NCBI RefSeq assembly: GCF_002934665.1
Contig: NZ_NIRS01000007.1
Span: forward strand, 186,001-250,000
Reading direction: 5' to 3'
From: Pseudomonas laurylsulfatiphila
Lineage (GTDB): Bacteria; Pseudomonadota; Gammaproteobacteria; Pseudomonadales; Pseudomonadaceae
Length of the DNA: 64,000 nt
Part shown: positions 1 to 8,260 of the stretch, in pieces
Numbering within the stretch: position 1 is the stretch's first letter
How the letters are laid out: the number at the start of each line of letters is the position of its first letter
The notes under the pieces: model-generated
What the model was told of the DNA's origin: nothing
Databases searched by the model: none
What the model saw: only the letters and a program-made list of their open reading frames with translations
Program-made: the position numbers and the translations under genes

Positions 1-714
1 CAGGTTGCTGCCAATCACGTTGCCCACGGCGATATCGCGTTCGCCGCGCATTGCCGCAATCAACGAAGTGGCCAGCTCAGGCAGTGAGGTGCTGACGGCC
101 ACGATGGTCAGGCCGATGATCCGCTCCGACAACCCGAGATCGGTGGCGACCGCAACCGCGGCGCCCAGCAGCAAGTGCCCGGCGTACACCAGCATCGCCA
201 GCCCGGCGACGATCATCAGCAGGCTGCTCAGCCATGGCGCTTGCGCATGATGGTCATGGCTCGATACCGGGCGTGCCGAGTGTCTCGACTGGCGCAGCAG
301 CAACCCCAGGTAAATCGCCAGTGCCGTCAGCAGCATCACGCCGTCGACACGGGTCAGTTCTTCATTCCAGGCGAGTACGAACACCAGCAGGCTGGCACCG
401 ATCATCAGTGGAATATCCAGGCGCACCAATTGCCGGGAAACACGCAAAGGAATGATCAGGGCGGACAGCCCGAGGGTGACGAGGATGTTGAAGATGCTGC
501 TGCCGATCACGCTGCCGACGGCGATGTCGGCATTGTGCGCCAGGGTCGCCTGCAGGCTGACCGCCATTTGTGGTGCGCTGCTGCCGAGGGCGACGATGGT
601 CAGGCCGATGATCAGCGGGCGTATGTGCAACCGCGCGGCAATGCGTACGGCGGCGCGCACCATCAATTCGGCGCCGACAATCAGCAGGAACAATCCGCTG
701 AGCAATTCGATCAC
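1..714 (-). CDS. Calcium/sodium antiporter (CaCA family), C-terminal end missing
   Basis: Inner-membrane cation exchanger of the YrbG/CaCA type, cut by the window start. The minus-strand frame gives a protein starting IELLSGLFLLIVGAELMVRA with many membrane segments. Both alpha-repeat regions are visible: GSVIGSSIFNILVTLG in the first half, and TSLPELATS followed by GNVIGSN near the window edge. The first repeat has SSAPQMAVSL where many relatives have GTSLPELVTS. I place the start at a GTG at 714 because a tag closes the frame of the only nearby ATG (761). There is no strong ribosome binding site, so the start is uncertain. It lies downstream of the rlpA-like gene on the same strand. Confidence 0.85.
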   Translation of the reverse strand, partial: MIELLSGLFLLIVGAELMVRAAVRIAARLHIRPLIIGLTIVALGSSAPQMAVSLQATLAHNADIAVGSVIGSSIFNILVTLGLSALIIPLRVSRQLVRLDIPLMIGASLLVFVLAWNEELTRVDGVMLLTALAIYLGLLLRQSRHSARPVSSHDHHAQAPWLSSLLMIVAGLAMLVYAGHLLLGAAVAVATDLGLSERIIGLTIVAVSTSLPELATSLIAAMRGERDIAVGNVIGSNL

Positions 715-764
715 GCTGATCAGGGGTAAGTCGGCTAGTCCGAAAATGGTCGGGGCTCCATCGG

Positions 765-1139
765 TCAGTCGTCGAGGGCTTGCACGCGAACCCGCGCGGT
801 GCCGCTGCGTAGCATGCCCAGGCGCTCGGCGGCTTCCTGGGACAGGTCGATCAGGCGGCCACGGGTGTGCGGTCCGCGATCATTGATGCGTACCACGCAG
901 GACTTGTCGTTATTCAGATTGGTGACCTTCACCCGCGTACCGAAGGGTAGCTGGCGATGGGCGGCGGTCATGGAATTCTTGTTGAAACGCTCGCCGCTGG
1001 CGGTGCGTTTGCCTTGGTGTTTGGAGCCGTAGTACGACGCCATGCCGGTTTTGTCGTAGCCGTGCGGGTCGACGGTGTCGGTGCTGGCGCAGCCGGCCAG
1101 GAGCGAGAGGAGGGCGCAGGCGCCAAGCAGACGTTTCAT
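765..1139 (-). CDS. RlpA-like septal ring lytic transglycosylase family lipoprotein
   Basis: Small 124-residue secreted lipoprotein with a double-psi beta-barrel (RlpA-like) domain. The N-terminus MKRLLGACALLSLLAGCAS is a lipoprotein signal with a lipobox ending at Cys17. The body contains GMASYYGSKHQGKRTASGE, FGTRVKVTNL and VVRINDRGPH, the core motifs of RlpA domains that act on or bind denuded glycan strands. It lacks a SPOR domain, so it is shorter than classical RlpA. The frame extends upstream to 1343, but the lipoprotein signal fixes the start at 1139; the upstream part is a REPIN. Enzymatic activity is inferred from family only. Confidence 0.9.
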   Translation of the reverse strand: MKRLLGACALLSLLAGCASTDTVDPHGYDKTGMASYYGSKHQGKRTASGERFNKNSMTAAHRQLPFGTRVKVTNLNNDKSCVVRINDRGPHTRGRLIDLSQEAAERLGMLRSGTARVRVQALDD

Positions 1140-1159
1140 TCGAAGGCTCGCAAAATAGT

Positions 1160-1304
1160 TGTGGCGAGGGAGCTTGCTCCCGCTCGACCGCGAAGCGGTC
1201 GCAAAATCAGACAACACATTTTCTGAAAAAATGCGGTGACCTATTTGGGTCTGCTTCGCAGACCAGCGGGACGGTGCGGCGATCCGACAAGCTCCCTCGC
1301 CACA
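1160..1304. repeat. REPIN-like inverted REP pair
   Basis: The segment begins GTGGCGAGGGAGCTTGCTCC and ends with the inverted counterpart AGCTCCCTCGCCAC. Inner palindromes CGACCGCGAAGCGGTCG and GTCTGCTTCGCAGAC lie between them. This is the paired REP organisation common in P. fluorescens genomes. It occupies most of the space between the rlpA-like gene and gatB. Confidence 0.8.
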
Positions 1305-1342
1305 GGGAATAGAGCCAGTATTTAGAGCTGGCTCCATTCTCA

Positions 1343-2788
1343 TCAGCCTTCGAGCTTGCTTTTCAGCAGTTCGTTGACCTGTTGCGGGTTGGCCTTGCCT
1401 TTGGAAGCTTTCATGGCCTGGCCGACGAAGAAGCCGAACATCTTGCCGCGCTTGGCTTCGTCTGCCGCGCGGTATTGTTCGACCTGCTCGGCGTTGGCCG
1501 CGAGCATTTCGTCCAGCACCGCCGAGATCGCGCCAGTGTCGGTCACTTGCTTGAGGCCGCGTTTGTCGATGATCTCGTCTGCGCTGCCTTCGCCGTTCGC
1601 CATCGCTTCAAACACCACCTTGGCGATTTTGCCGGAGATGGTGTTGTCCTTGATGCGCAGCAGCATGCCGCCCAGAAGCTCGGCGGAAACCGGCGAATCT
1701 TCGATGTCCAGGCCTTGCTTGTTGAGCAGGCTGCCCAACTCGACCATCACCCAGTTCGCTGCCAGCTTGGCGTCGCCGCCGATGCTTGCGACTTTCTCGA
1801 AGTAATCGGCTTGCTCGCGGCTGGTGGCCAGGACGCTGGCGTCGTAGACCGACAGACCGAACTGCTCCTGGAAACGCTCGCGCTTCTGCGGCGGCAATTC
1901 CGGCAGGGTGGCGCGCACGTCGTCGAGGAAGGTGTTTTCGATCACGACTGGCAGCAGGTCCGGATCAGGGAAGTAACGGTAGTCGTTGGCTTCCTCTTTG
2001 CTGCGCATCGGACGGGTTTCGTCCTTGTTCGGATCGTACAGTCGGGTCTGCTGAATCACCTTGCCACCGTCTTCGATCAGCTCGATTTGACGCTGGATTT
2101 CGCTGTTGATCGCTTTTTCGATGAAGCGGAACGAGTTGACGTTCTTGATCTCGCAGCGAGTACCGAACTCGACCTGGCCTTTCGGACGGATCGATACGTT
2201 GCAGTCGCAACGCAGCGAGCCTTCGGCCATGTTGCCGTCACAGATGCCCAGGTAACGCACCAGCGCGTGGATCGCCTTGACGTAAGCCACGGCTTCCTTG
2301 GCGCTGCGCATGTCCGGTTCGGAAACGATTTCCAGCAACGGCGTACCGGCACGGTTCAGGTCGATGCCGCTGGCGCCGCTGAATTCTTCGTGCAGGCTTT
2401 TGCCGGCGTCTTCTTCAAGGTGCGCGCGGGTGATGCCGACACGTTTGACCGTGCCGTCTTCCAGGGCGATGTCCAGGTGGCCCTTGCCGACGATCGGCAA
2501 TTCCATCTGGCTGATCTGGTAGCCCTTGGGCAGGTCCGGGTAGAAGTAGTTTTTACGGGCGAACACGTTGTGCTGGCCGATCTCGGCGTCAATCGCCAGA
2601 CCGAACATCACCGCCATGCGCACCGCTTCCTGGTTCAGCACCGGCAGTACGCCGGGCATGCCCAGGTCGATCAGGCTGGCCTGGGTGTTCGGCTCGGAGC
2701 CGAACTGGGTGGAACTACCGGAAAAGATTTTCGACCGGGTAGTGAGCTGAGTGTGAATCTCCAGCCCGATCACGACTTCCCATTGCAT
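1343..2788 (-). CDS. gatB: Asp-tRNA(Asn)/Glu-tRNA(Gln) amidotransferase subunit B
   Basis: Subunit of GatCAB, which amidates Glu-tRNA(Gln) and/or Asp-tRNA(Asn) in the cytoplasm. The 481-residue product has the usual length. It starts MQWEVVIGLEIHTQL and contains DLGMPGVLPVLN, NRAGTPLLEIVSEPD and the C-terminal YqeY/tail domain rich in Lys. The start at 2788 is preceded by a GAGGAG ribosome binding site, so an upstream in-frame ATG at 2857 is ignored. It is the last gene of gatC-gatA-gatB; 10 bases separate it from gatA. Confidence 0.97.
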   Translation of the reverse strand: MQWEVVIGLEIHTQLTTRSKIFSGSSTQFGSEPNTQASLIDLGMPGVLPVLNQEAVRMAVMFGLAIDAEIGQHNVFARKNYFYPDLPKGYQISQMELPIVGKGHLDIALEDGTVKRVGITRAHLEEDAGKSLHEEFSGASGIDLNRAGTPLLEIVSEPDMRSAKEAVAYVKAIHALVRYLGICDGNMAEGSLRCDCNVSIRPKGQVEFGTRCEIKNVNSFRFIEKAINSEIQRQIELIEDGGKVIQQTRLYDPNKDETRPMRSKEEANDYRYFPDPDLLPVVIENTFLDDVRATLPELPPQKRERFQEQFGLSVYDASVLATSREQADYFEKVASIGGDAKLAANWVMVELGSLLNKQGLDIEDSPVSAELLGGMLLRIKDNTISGKIAKVVFEAMANGEGSADEIIDKRGLKQVTDTGAISAVLDEMLAANAEQVEQYRAADEAKRGKMFGFFVGQAMKASKGKANPQQVNELLKSKLEG

Positions 2789-2798
2789 GTGTGTCTCC

Positions 2799-4250
2799 TC
2801 AGAAGCCGGTTGGGGTGCGGGTGTGCCAGTCAGTGTTGAGCTGATACTGGTGGGCAACGTTCAACAGGCGACCTTCCTGGAAATACGGCGCGAGCAATTG
2901 CACGCCAACCGGCAGACCGTCGACAAAACCGGCCGGCATCGACAGGCCCGGCAGGCCGGCGAGGTTGGCGGTGATGGTGTAGACGTCTTCCAGGTACGCA
3001 GCTACCGGGTCGCTGTTCTTGGCGCCGAGCTTCCAGGCCGGGTTCGGCGTGGTTGGGCCGAGGATGATGTCGACCTCATTGAAGGCCGCCATGAAGTCGT
3101 TCTTGATCAAGCGACGGATCTTCTGCGCCTTGAGGTAGTAGGCATCGTAGTAACCGGCGGACAGCGCGTAGGCACCGACCATGATCCGGCGCTGCACTTC
3201 CGCGCCGAAGCCTTCGCCACGGGAGCGCTTGTACAGGTCTTCCAGGTTTTTCGGGTCTTCGCAGCGATAGCCGAAGCGCACGCCGTCGAAACGCGACAGG
3301 TTGGAAGAGGCTTCCGCCGGGGCGATGACGTAGTAGGCAGGAATCGCGTGCTGCATGTTCGACAGGCTGATTTCCTTGATCACGGCGCCGAGCTTTTCCA
3401 GCTCCTTGATGCTGTTGTGGATCAGTTCGGCAATGCGCGGGTCGAGACCGGCGCTGAAGTATTCCTTCGGCACACCGATGCGCAGGCCTTGCAGCGAGCC
3501 ATTGAGGCTGGCGCTGTAGTCCGGCACGGGTTCATCGATGCTGGTGGAGTCGTTCGGATCGAAGCCGGCCATACCTTGCAACAAAATCGCGCAGTCTTCG
3601 GCGGTGCGTGCCATCGGGCCGCCCTGGTCGAGGCTGGACGCGTAGGCAATCATGCCCCAGCGCGAAACACGACCGTACGTCGGTTTCAGGCCGGTGAGGT
3701 TGGTCAAGGCAGCGGGCTGACGAATGGAGCCGCCAGTATCGGTGCCGGTCGCCGCAGGCAGCAGGCGAGCGGCAACCGCCGCAGCGGAGCCGCCGGACGA
3801 ACCGCCCGGCACGTGTTCCAGGTTCCACGGGTTTTTCACCGCGCCGTAGTAGCTCGACTCGTTGGCCGAACCCATGGCGAATTCGTCCATGTTGGTCTTG
3901 CCCAGGGTCACGGCCCCGGCAGCGGCCAGCTTGGCGACGACAGTGGCGTCGTACGGTGCCTTGAAGTTGTCGAGCATCTTCGAGCCGCAACTGGTGCGAA
4001 TGCCCTGGGTGCAGAACAGGTCCTTGTGGGCGATCGGCGCGCCGAGCAGGGCGCCGCTCTCACCATTGGCCCGGCGGGCGTCGGCGGCTTTCGCCTGCGT
4101 CAGTGCCAGGTCTTCGGTGAGGCTGATGAAACTGTTGAGCTGTGGATCGAGCTGGGCGATGCGCGCCAGCAGGACTTTGGTCAGCTCTTCGGAGGAAAAC
4201 TTTTTATCGGCGAGTCCGCGGGCGATCTCGGCCAGAGTCAATTGATGCAT
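2799..4250 (-). CDS. gatA: Asp-tRNA(Asn)/Glu-tRNA(Gln) amidotransferase subunit A
   Basis: Amidase subunit of GatCAB, producing ammonia from glutamine for transfer onto mischarged tRNA. The 483-residue amidase-signature protein shows the catalytic triad by position: Lys76 in PIAHKD, Ser151 in GGSSGGS and Ser175 in DTGGSIRQP. These are offset by three residues from the S. aureus numbering. It lies between gatC (16 bases upstream) and gatB (10 bases downstream), consistent with one operon. Confidence 0.97.
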   Translation of the reverse strand: MHQLTLAEIARGLADKKFSSEELTKVLLARIAQLDPQLNSFISLTEDLALTQAKAADARRANGESGALLGAPIAHKDLFCTQGIRTSCGSKMLDNFKAPYDATVVAKLAAAGAVTLGKTNMDEFAMGSANESSYYGAVKNPWNLEHVPGGSSGGSAAAVAARLLPAATGTDTGGSIRQPAALTNLTGLKPTYGRVSRWGMIAYASSLDQGGPMARTAEDCAILLQGMAGFDPNDSTSIDEPVPDYSASLNGSLQGLRIGVPKEYFSAGLDPRIAELIHNSIKELEKLGAVIKEISLSNMQHAIPAYYVIAPAEASSNLSRFDGVRFGYRCEDPKNLEDLYKRSRGEGFGAEVQRRIMVGAYALSAGYYDAYYLKAQKIRRLIKNDFMAAFNEVDIILGPTTPNPAWKLGAKNSDPVAAYLEDVYTITANLAGLPGLSMPAGFVDGLPVGVQLLAPYFQEGRLLNVAHQYQLNTDWHTRTPTGF

Positions 4251-4266
4251 TGCAGGCTCTTTCCCT

Positions 4267-4554
4267 TTAGTCGATGACTTTCGGAACCAGGTACAGGCCG
4301 TTTTCGACCGCTGGTGCGATGGACTGGTAGGCCTCGCGGTTATTGGTCTCGGTCACGACGTCCGCGCGCAGGCGCTGGCTGGCTTCCAGCGGGTGGGCCA
4401 GCGGTTCGATACCGTCGGTATTGACCGCCTGCATTTCGTCGACCAGCCCGAGAATGCTGTTGAGGGCCGAAGTGATGTGTGGAAGATCGGCATCATTGAG
4501 GCCCAGACAGGCCAGATGAGCGATTTTTTCCACGTCGGAGCGTTCAAGCGCCAT
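4267..4554 (-). CDS. gatC: Asp-tRNA(Asn)/Glu-tRNA(Gln) amidotransferase subunit C
   Basis: Small 95-residue belt subunit that wraps GatA and GatB. It is recognised by its N-terminal helix MALERSDVEKIAHLACL, the central DGIEPLAHPLE segment and the C-terminal NGLYLVPKVID, all typical of GatC. It is the first gene of the gatCAB operon. The 211-base gap to mreB on the other strand must hold both divergent promoters; I could not pick out convincing -35/-10 boxes there. Confidence 0.96.
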   Translation of the reverse strand: MALERSDVEKIAHLACLGLNDADLPHITSALNSILGLVDEMQAVNTDGIEPLAHPLEASQRLRADVVTETNNREAYQSIAPAVENGLYLVPKVID

Positions 4555-4765
4555 TGGGATTCTCCAGTGGAAAACAAAACGGACGGCGTCCGTGTGTTAG
4601 ATTGTCGGAACACTACCGCACTTCTACGGTCATAAGGCCGCGATTGTGGGGCTTGGTGCACAGAAAAGCGGCCAATTTAACATATTGGCGCCTTGCCCAA
4701 AATCCCTGTCGTTGTTAGAGTTTGCCGCACTTTTTTACCCACGCGTTGCCTAGGGTCCCTTTCCC

Positions 4766-5803
4766 ATGTTCAAGAAACTGCGTGGCATGTTTTCCAGCGA
4801 TCTTTCCATTGACCTGGGCACTGCCAACACCCTTATTTACGTGCGCGAGCGCGGTATCGTCCTGAATGAGCCCTCCGTTGTGGCCATTCGGACACACGGT
4901 AACCAGAAAAGTGTCGTTGCTGTCGGCACCGAAGCCAAGCGCATGCTCGGCCGTACTCCGGGCAACATTGCTGCCATTCGTCCGATGAAGGACGGCGTGA
5001 TCGCCGACTTCAGCGTTTGCGAAAAAATGCTGCAGTACTTTATCAACAAGGTTCACGAAAACAGCTTTCTGCAGCCTAGCCCGCGCGTGTTGATCTGCGT
5101 TCCATGCAAATCCACCCAGGTTGAGCGTCGCGCCATCCGCGAATCGGCCCTCGGTGCCGGTGCCCGTGAAGTGTTCCTGATCGAAGAGCCAATGGCCGCT
5201 GCGATCGGTGCCGGCCTGCCGGTTGAAGAAGCCCGCGGCTCGATGGTCGTGGATATCGGTGGCGGTACCACCGAAATCGCGCTGATCTCCCTGAACGGTG
5301 TGGTTTACGCCGAATCCGTACGCGTTGGCGGCGACCGCTTCGACGAAGCGATCATCACCTACGTGCGTCGCAACTACGGCAGCCTGATCGGTGAATCCAC
5401 CGCCGAGCGTATCAAGCAGGAAATCGGCACGGCCTACCCGGGCGGCGAAGTTCGCGAAGTCGACGTTCGTGGCCGTAACCTGGCCGAAGGCGTTCCACGC
5501 GCATTCACCCTGAACTCCAATGAAGTGCTGGAAGCTCTGCAAGAGTCCCTGGCAACCATCGTTCAGGCCGTGAAAAGCGCCCTGGAGCAATCGCCTCCGG
5601 AACTGGCTTCCGACATCGCCGAGCGCGGTCTGGTGCTGACCGGTGGTGGCGCCTTGCTGCGTGACCTGGACAAGTTGCTGGCCCAGGAAACCGGTCTGCC
5701 GGTGATCGTTGCCGAAGACCCGCTGACCTGCGTTGCTCGCGGCGGTGGCCGTGCATTGGAAATGATGGATAAACACACCATGGACCTGCTTTCCAGCGAA
5801 TAA
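4766..5803 (+). CDS. mreB: Rod shape-determining actin homologue MreB
   Basis: Bacterial actin that organises lateral wall synthesis. The 345-residue protein starts MFKKLRGMFSSDLSIDLGTA. It carries the phosphate-1 loop DLGTANTLIYV, the phosphate-2 region VDIGGGTTEIALISL and the adenosine motif LTGGGALLRDLD. The hydrophobic, basic N-terminus is the membrane-binding helix seen in proteobacterial MreB. It begins the mreBCD cluster, divergent from gatCAB; a gap of about 140 bases separates it from mreC. Confidence 0.98.
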   Translation: MFKKLRGMFSSDLSIDLGTANTLIYVRERGIVLNEPSVVAIRTHGNQKSVVAVGTEAKRMLGRTPGNIAAIRPMKDGVIADFSVCEKMLQYFINKVHENSFLQPSPRVLICVPCKSTQVERRAIRESALGAGAREVFLIEEPMAAAIGAGLPVEEARGSMVVDIGGGTTEIALISLNGVVYAESVRVGGDRFDEAIITYVRRNYGSLIGESTAERIKQEIGTAYPGGEVREVDVRGRNLAEGVPRAFTLNSNEVLEALQESLATIVQAVKSALEQSPPELASDIAERGLVLTGGGALLRDLDKLLAQETGLPVIVAEDPLTCVARGGGRALEMMDKHTMDLLSSE

Positions 5804-5909
5804 GTCGCCGGATCGCTTCTATGCTGTTGAGCGCGCAGGCGGCACTTTGCAGTGCTGCCTGTTCGCGTTTATCTTCTGTCAGTCTGCATCCAGGCCGGAT
5901 TGCTGCCGT

Positions 5910-5951
5910 ATGAATAAACAGAACATTTGCCTGGGAGGAGCGGCTTATTAA
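5910..5951 (+). promoter_or_regulatory. Possible 13-codon leader ORF overlapping the mreC start
   Basis: An ATG at 5910 opens a frame reading MNKQNICLGGAAY and closing with TAA at 5949-5951. The stop overlaps the proposed ATT start of mreC (5947) in the string ATTAA. If translated, the leader would deliver ribosomes directly to the mreC start. The ribosome binding site before the leader is weak, so this may be coincidence. Confidence 0.3.
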
Positions 5952-7083
5952 ACCGCTTTTCACCAAGGGCCCTTCACTGGGCGTGCGCCTGTTGGTGCTG
6001 GTCGTGCTATCGGTCGCGCTGATGGTGGTCGATGCCCGTTTCAGTCTGCTCAAGCCTGCACGCAGCCAGATGTCGCTGGTGCTGATGGATGCCTACTGGA
6101 TCACCGATCTGCCCGGACGACTCTGGGAAGGCGTTGCCAGTCAGTTTGGCAGCCGGACCGAACTCGTCGCTGAAAACGAAAAACTCAAGACCGAGAACCT
6201 GCTGTTGCAGGGGCGCATGCAGAAGCTTGCCGCCCTGACCGAGCAGAACGTTCGGCTGCGCGAGTTGCTCAACTCTTCGGCACTGGTCAACGAGAAGGTC
6301 GAAGTGGCCGAGTTGATCGGCATGGACCCCAACCCCTTCACCCATCGCATCATCATCAACAAAGGTGAGCGCGACGGTGTGGTCCTCGGTCAGCCGGTAC
6401 TCGATGCCCGCGGCCTGATGGGCCAGGTGGTCGAGTTGATGCCCTACACCTCCCGCGTCCTGCTGCTCACCGACACCACCCACAGCATTCCGGTGCAGGT
6501 AAACCGTAACGGATTGCGGGCGATTGCCAGCGGCACCGGCAACCCGGAGCGCCTCGAGTTGCGTCATGTGGCCGATACCGCCGACATCAAGGAAGGCGAC
6601 TTGCTGGTCAGCTCTGGTCTCGGCCAACGTTTCCCGGCCGGTTATCCGGTGGCGACGGTCAAGGAAGTGATTCACGATTCCGGCCAGCCGTTTGCCATTG
6701 TCCGCGCCATTCCGACCGCCGCCTTGAACCGCAGCCGTTACCTGCTGCTGGTGTTCAGCGACACCCGTACCCCGGAAGAGCGCGCCAACGCTGCCGCCCA
6801 GGCCCAGGAAAGCCTGGATGCACAGGGCGGTGGCCCGATGATTCCGGCGACAGTTCCGAAGCTGGTCAACCCCGCAGTTCCCGCGGCACCGGTCGTCGCA
6901 CCGGCAGTTCCTGCCACGGCGGCTCCGGCGGCGACCGCACCCGCCAAGCCAGCCACCACGCCAGCCAAGCCTGCGGCCACGCATCCTGCGGCGGCTAAAC
7001 CGCCGGCGGCGCAACCCGCTGCCGCGAAGCCTGCCGCCAAACCGCCAGTCTCCGCGCCGGCCACTCCAGTGGGGAGAGAATAA
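5947..7083 (+). CDS. mreC: Rod shape-determining protein MreC, apparent ATT start
   Basis: Bitopic inner-membrane protein linking MreB to periplasmic wall synthases. From the ATT at 5947 it has 378 residues beginning (I/M)KPLFTKGPSLGVRL, matching the E. coli start MKPIFSRGPSLQIRL that I recall. A GGAGGAG ribosome binding site ends six bases before ATT. Upstream in frame there is only an ATA before a TGA at 5911, so no ATG is possible. A GTG at 5983 would remove the conserved cytoplasmic tip and has no such site. The order is TM helix, coiled coil (about residues 60-110), the MreC beta-domains, then a long Ala/Pro-rich tail. Its stop overlaps the mreD start in TAATG. Confidence 0.93.
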   Translation: MKPLFTKGPSLGVRLLVLVVLSVALMVVDARFSLLKPARSQMSLVLMDAYWITDLPGRLWEGVASQFGSRTELVAENEKLKTENLLLQGRMQKLAALTEQNVRLRELLNSSALVNEKVEVAELIGMDPNPFTHRIIINKGERDGVVLGQPVLDARGLMGQVVELMPYTSRVLLLTDTTHSIPVQVNRNGLRAIASGTGNPERLELRHVADTADIKEGDLLVSSGLGQRFPAGYPVATVKEVIHDSGQPFAIVRAIPTAALNRSRYLLLVFSDTRTPEERANAAAQAQESLDAQGGGPMIPATVPKLVNPAVPAAPVVAPAVPATAAPAATAPAKPATTPAKPAATHPAAAKPPAAQPAAAKPAAKPPVSAPATPVGRE

Positions 7084-7574
7084 TGGGCGGTGTAAAAGCA
7101 TCCCGAAACGGCTGGATAGTCTGGCTGACGTTCGCCGTCGGTCTACTCCTCAGCGTGTCGCCTTTGCCGCAATTCATGGAAATCCTGCGTCCGCTGTGGC
7201 TGGCCTTGTTGCTGGCATTCTGGGCGTTGAACCTGCCGCAGACCGTGGGGATGGTGACGGCGTTCTGCCTGGGGCTGGCTGAAGACGTGCTCTACGGTAC
7301 CTTGCTGGGTCAGAATGCCTTGATCCTGACCCTCATCACCTATTTGGTACTGGCGCTGCAGCAGCGTCTGCGGATGTTCCCGATGTGGCAGCAGAGCCTG
7401 GTGATCCTGGTGATCTTCGGCCTCGCCCAGCTTGTACAACTCTGGCTCAGTGCCTTGACTGGCAATCGTCAGCCGACGCTGGCGCTGGTGCTGCCGGCAC
7501 TGGTCAGTGCATTGCTCTGGCCCTGGATCAGTTTCGGTTTGCGCGGATTGCGTCGACGCTACAAAATCAATTAA
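7083..7574 (+). CDS. mreD: Rod shape-determining protein MreD
   Basis: Small polytopic inner-membrane partner of MreC. The 163-residue sequence is strongly hydrophobic, with about five membrane segments, and has the MreD core TAFCLGLAEDVLYGTLLGQN. Its ATG overlaps the mreC TAA by one base, implying coupled translation. maf follows after about 30 bases. Confidence 0.96.
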   Translation: MGGVKASRNGWIVWLTFAVGLLLSVSPLPQFMEILRPLWLALLLAFWALNLPQTVGMVTAFCLGLAEDVLYGTLLGQNALILTLITYLVLALQQRLRMFPMWQQSLVILVIFGLAQLVQLWLSALTGNRQPTLALVLPALVSALLWPWISFGLRGLRRRYKIN

Positions 7575-7606
7575 TTCGCTCAAGCATTAGACAGGGAGAG
7601 GTCTTG

Positions 7607-8203
7607 ATGAAACGGTTGTACCTCGCCTCTGGCTCGCCACGCCGGCGTGAATTGCTCACGCAGATCGGCGTTCCGTTCTCCGCCGTCAGTGCGGACATCG
7701 ATGAAACTCCTATAGATCAAGAATCCCCGTCGGCCTATGTCGAGCGTCTGGCACGCGGCAAGGCCGAGGCCGGGCGCGGCAGCGTCGTGTCTGACGAACC
7801 GTTCTGCGTGCTCGGCGCCGATACCGCCGTGGTGCTTGATGGAAAAATTCTCGGCAAACCGGTTGATCAAGCGGATGCCTGCGCCATGCTGATGATGTTG
7901 TCAGGGTGTGAGCATGAAGTCCTGACCGCGATTGCGCTGCTGGACGGCGAACGCTGCGAGTCCCGGGTTGTCACCAGTCGCGTGCGTTTTCGTGATATCA
8001 GTCGTGAAGAAGCCGCAGCCTACTGGGCCAGTGGCGAACCAAGGGACAAGGCGGGCGGTTATGGCATTCAAGGACTGGGTGCGGTGTTTGTCGCCGGGCT
8101 CAATGGAAGTTATTCAGCGGTGGTCGGACTGCCGCTTTGCGAAACCGCGGAACTGCTCGGCCATTTCGGCATACCCTGTTGGCAAACCCGGAACGCACAC
8201 TAA
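7607..8203 (+). CDS. Maf-family nucleotide pyrophosphatase (dTTP/UTP type, YhdE-like)
   Basis: House-cleaning enzyme that hydrolyses non-canonical or excess nucleoside triphosphates. The 198-residue product begins MKRLYLASGSPRRRELL, the Maf signature SxSPRR, and contains VLGADTAVVLDGKILGKP and DKAGGYGIQGLGA. The start at 7607 follows a GGGAGAGG site; a longer in-frame extension back to 7385 runs through mreD and is ignored. The position mreBCD-maf-rng matches other gammaproteobacteria. Confidence 0.94.
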   Translation: MKRLYLASGSPRRRELLTQIGVPFSAVSADIDETPIDQESPSAYVERLARGKAEAGRGSVVSDEPFCVLGADTAVVLDGKILGKPVDQADACAMLMMLSGCEHEVLTAIALLDGERCESRVVTSRVRFRDISREEAAAYWASGEPRDKAGGYGIQGLGAVFVAGLNGSYSAVVGLPLCETAELLGHFGIPCWQTRNAH

Positions 8204-8260
8204 GCAACGTTCTGAACAGATGCGGCCATTATCGTGAACATGCCTGAACGAGACCCTGCC

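Noticed and set aside
5983..5985. GTG at 5983 as the mreC start
   Set aside because: It would drop the conserved KPLFTKGPSLG tip, has no ribosome binding site at proper distance, and the ATT at 5947 explains both.
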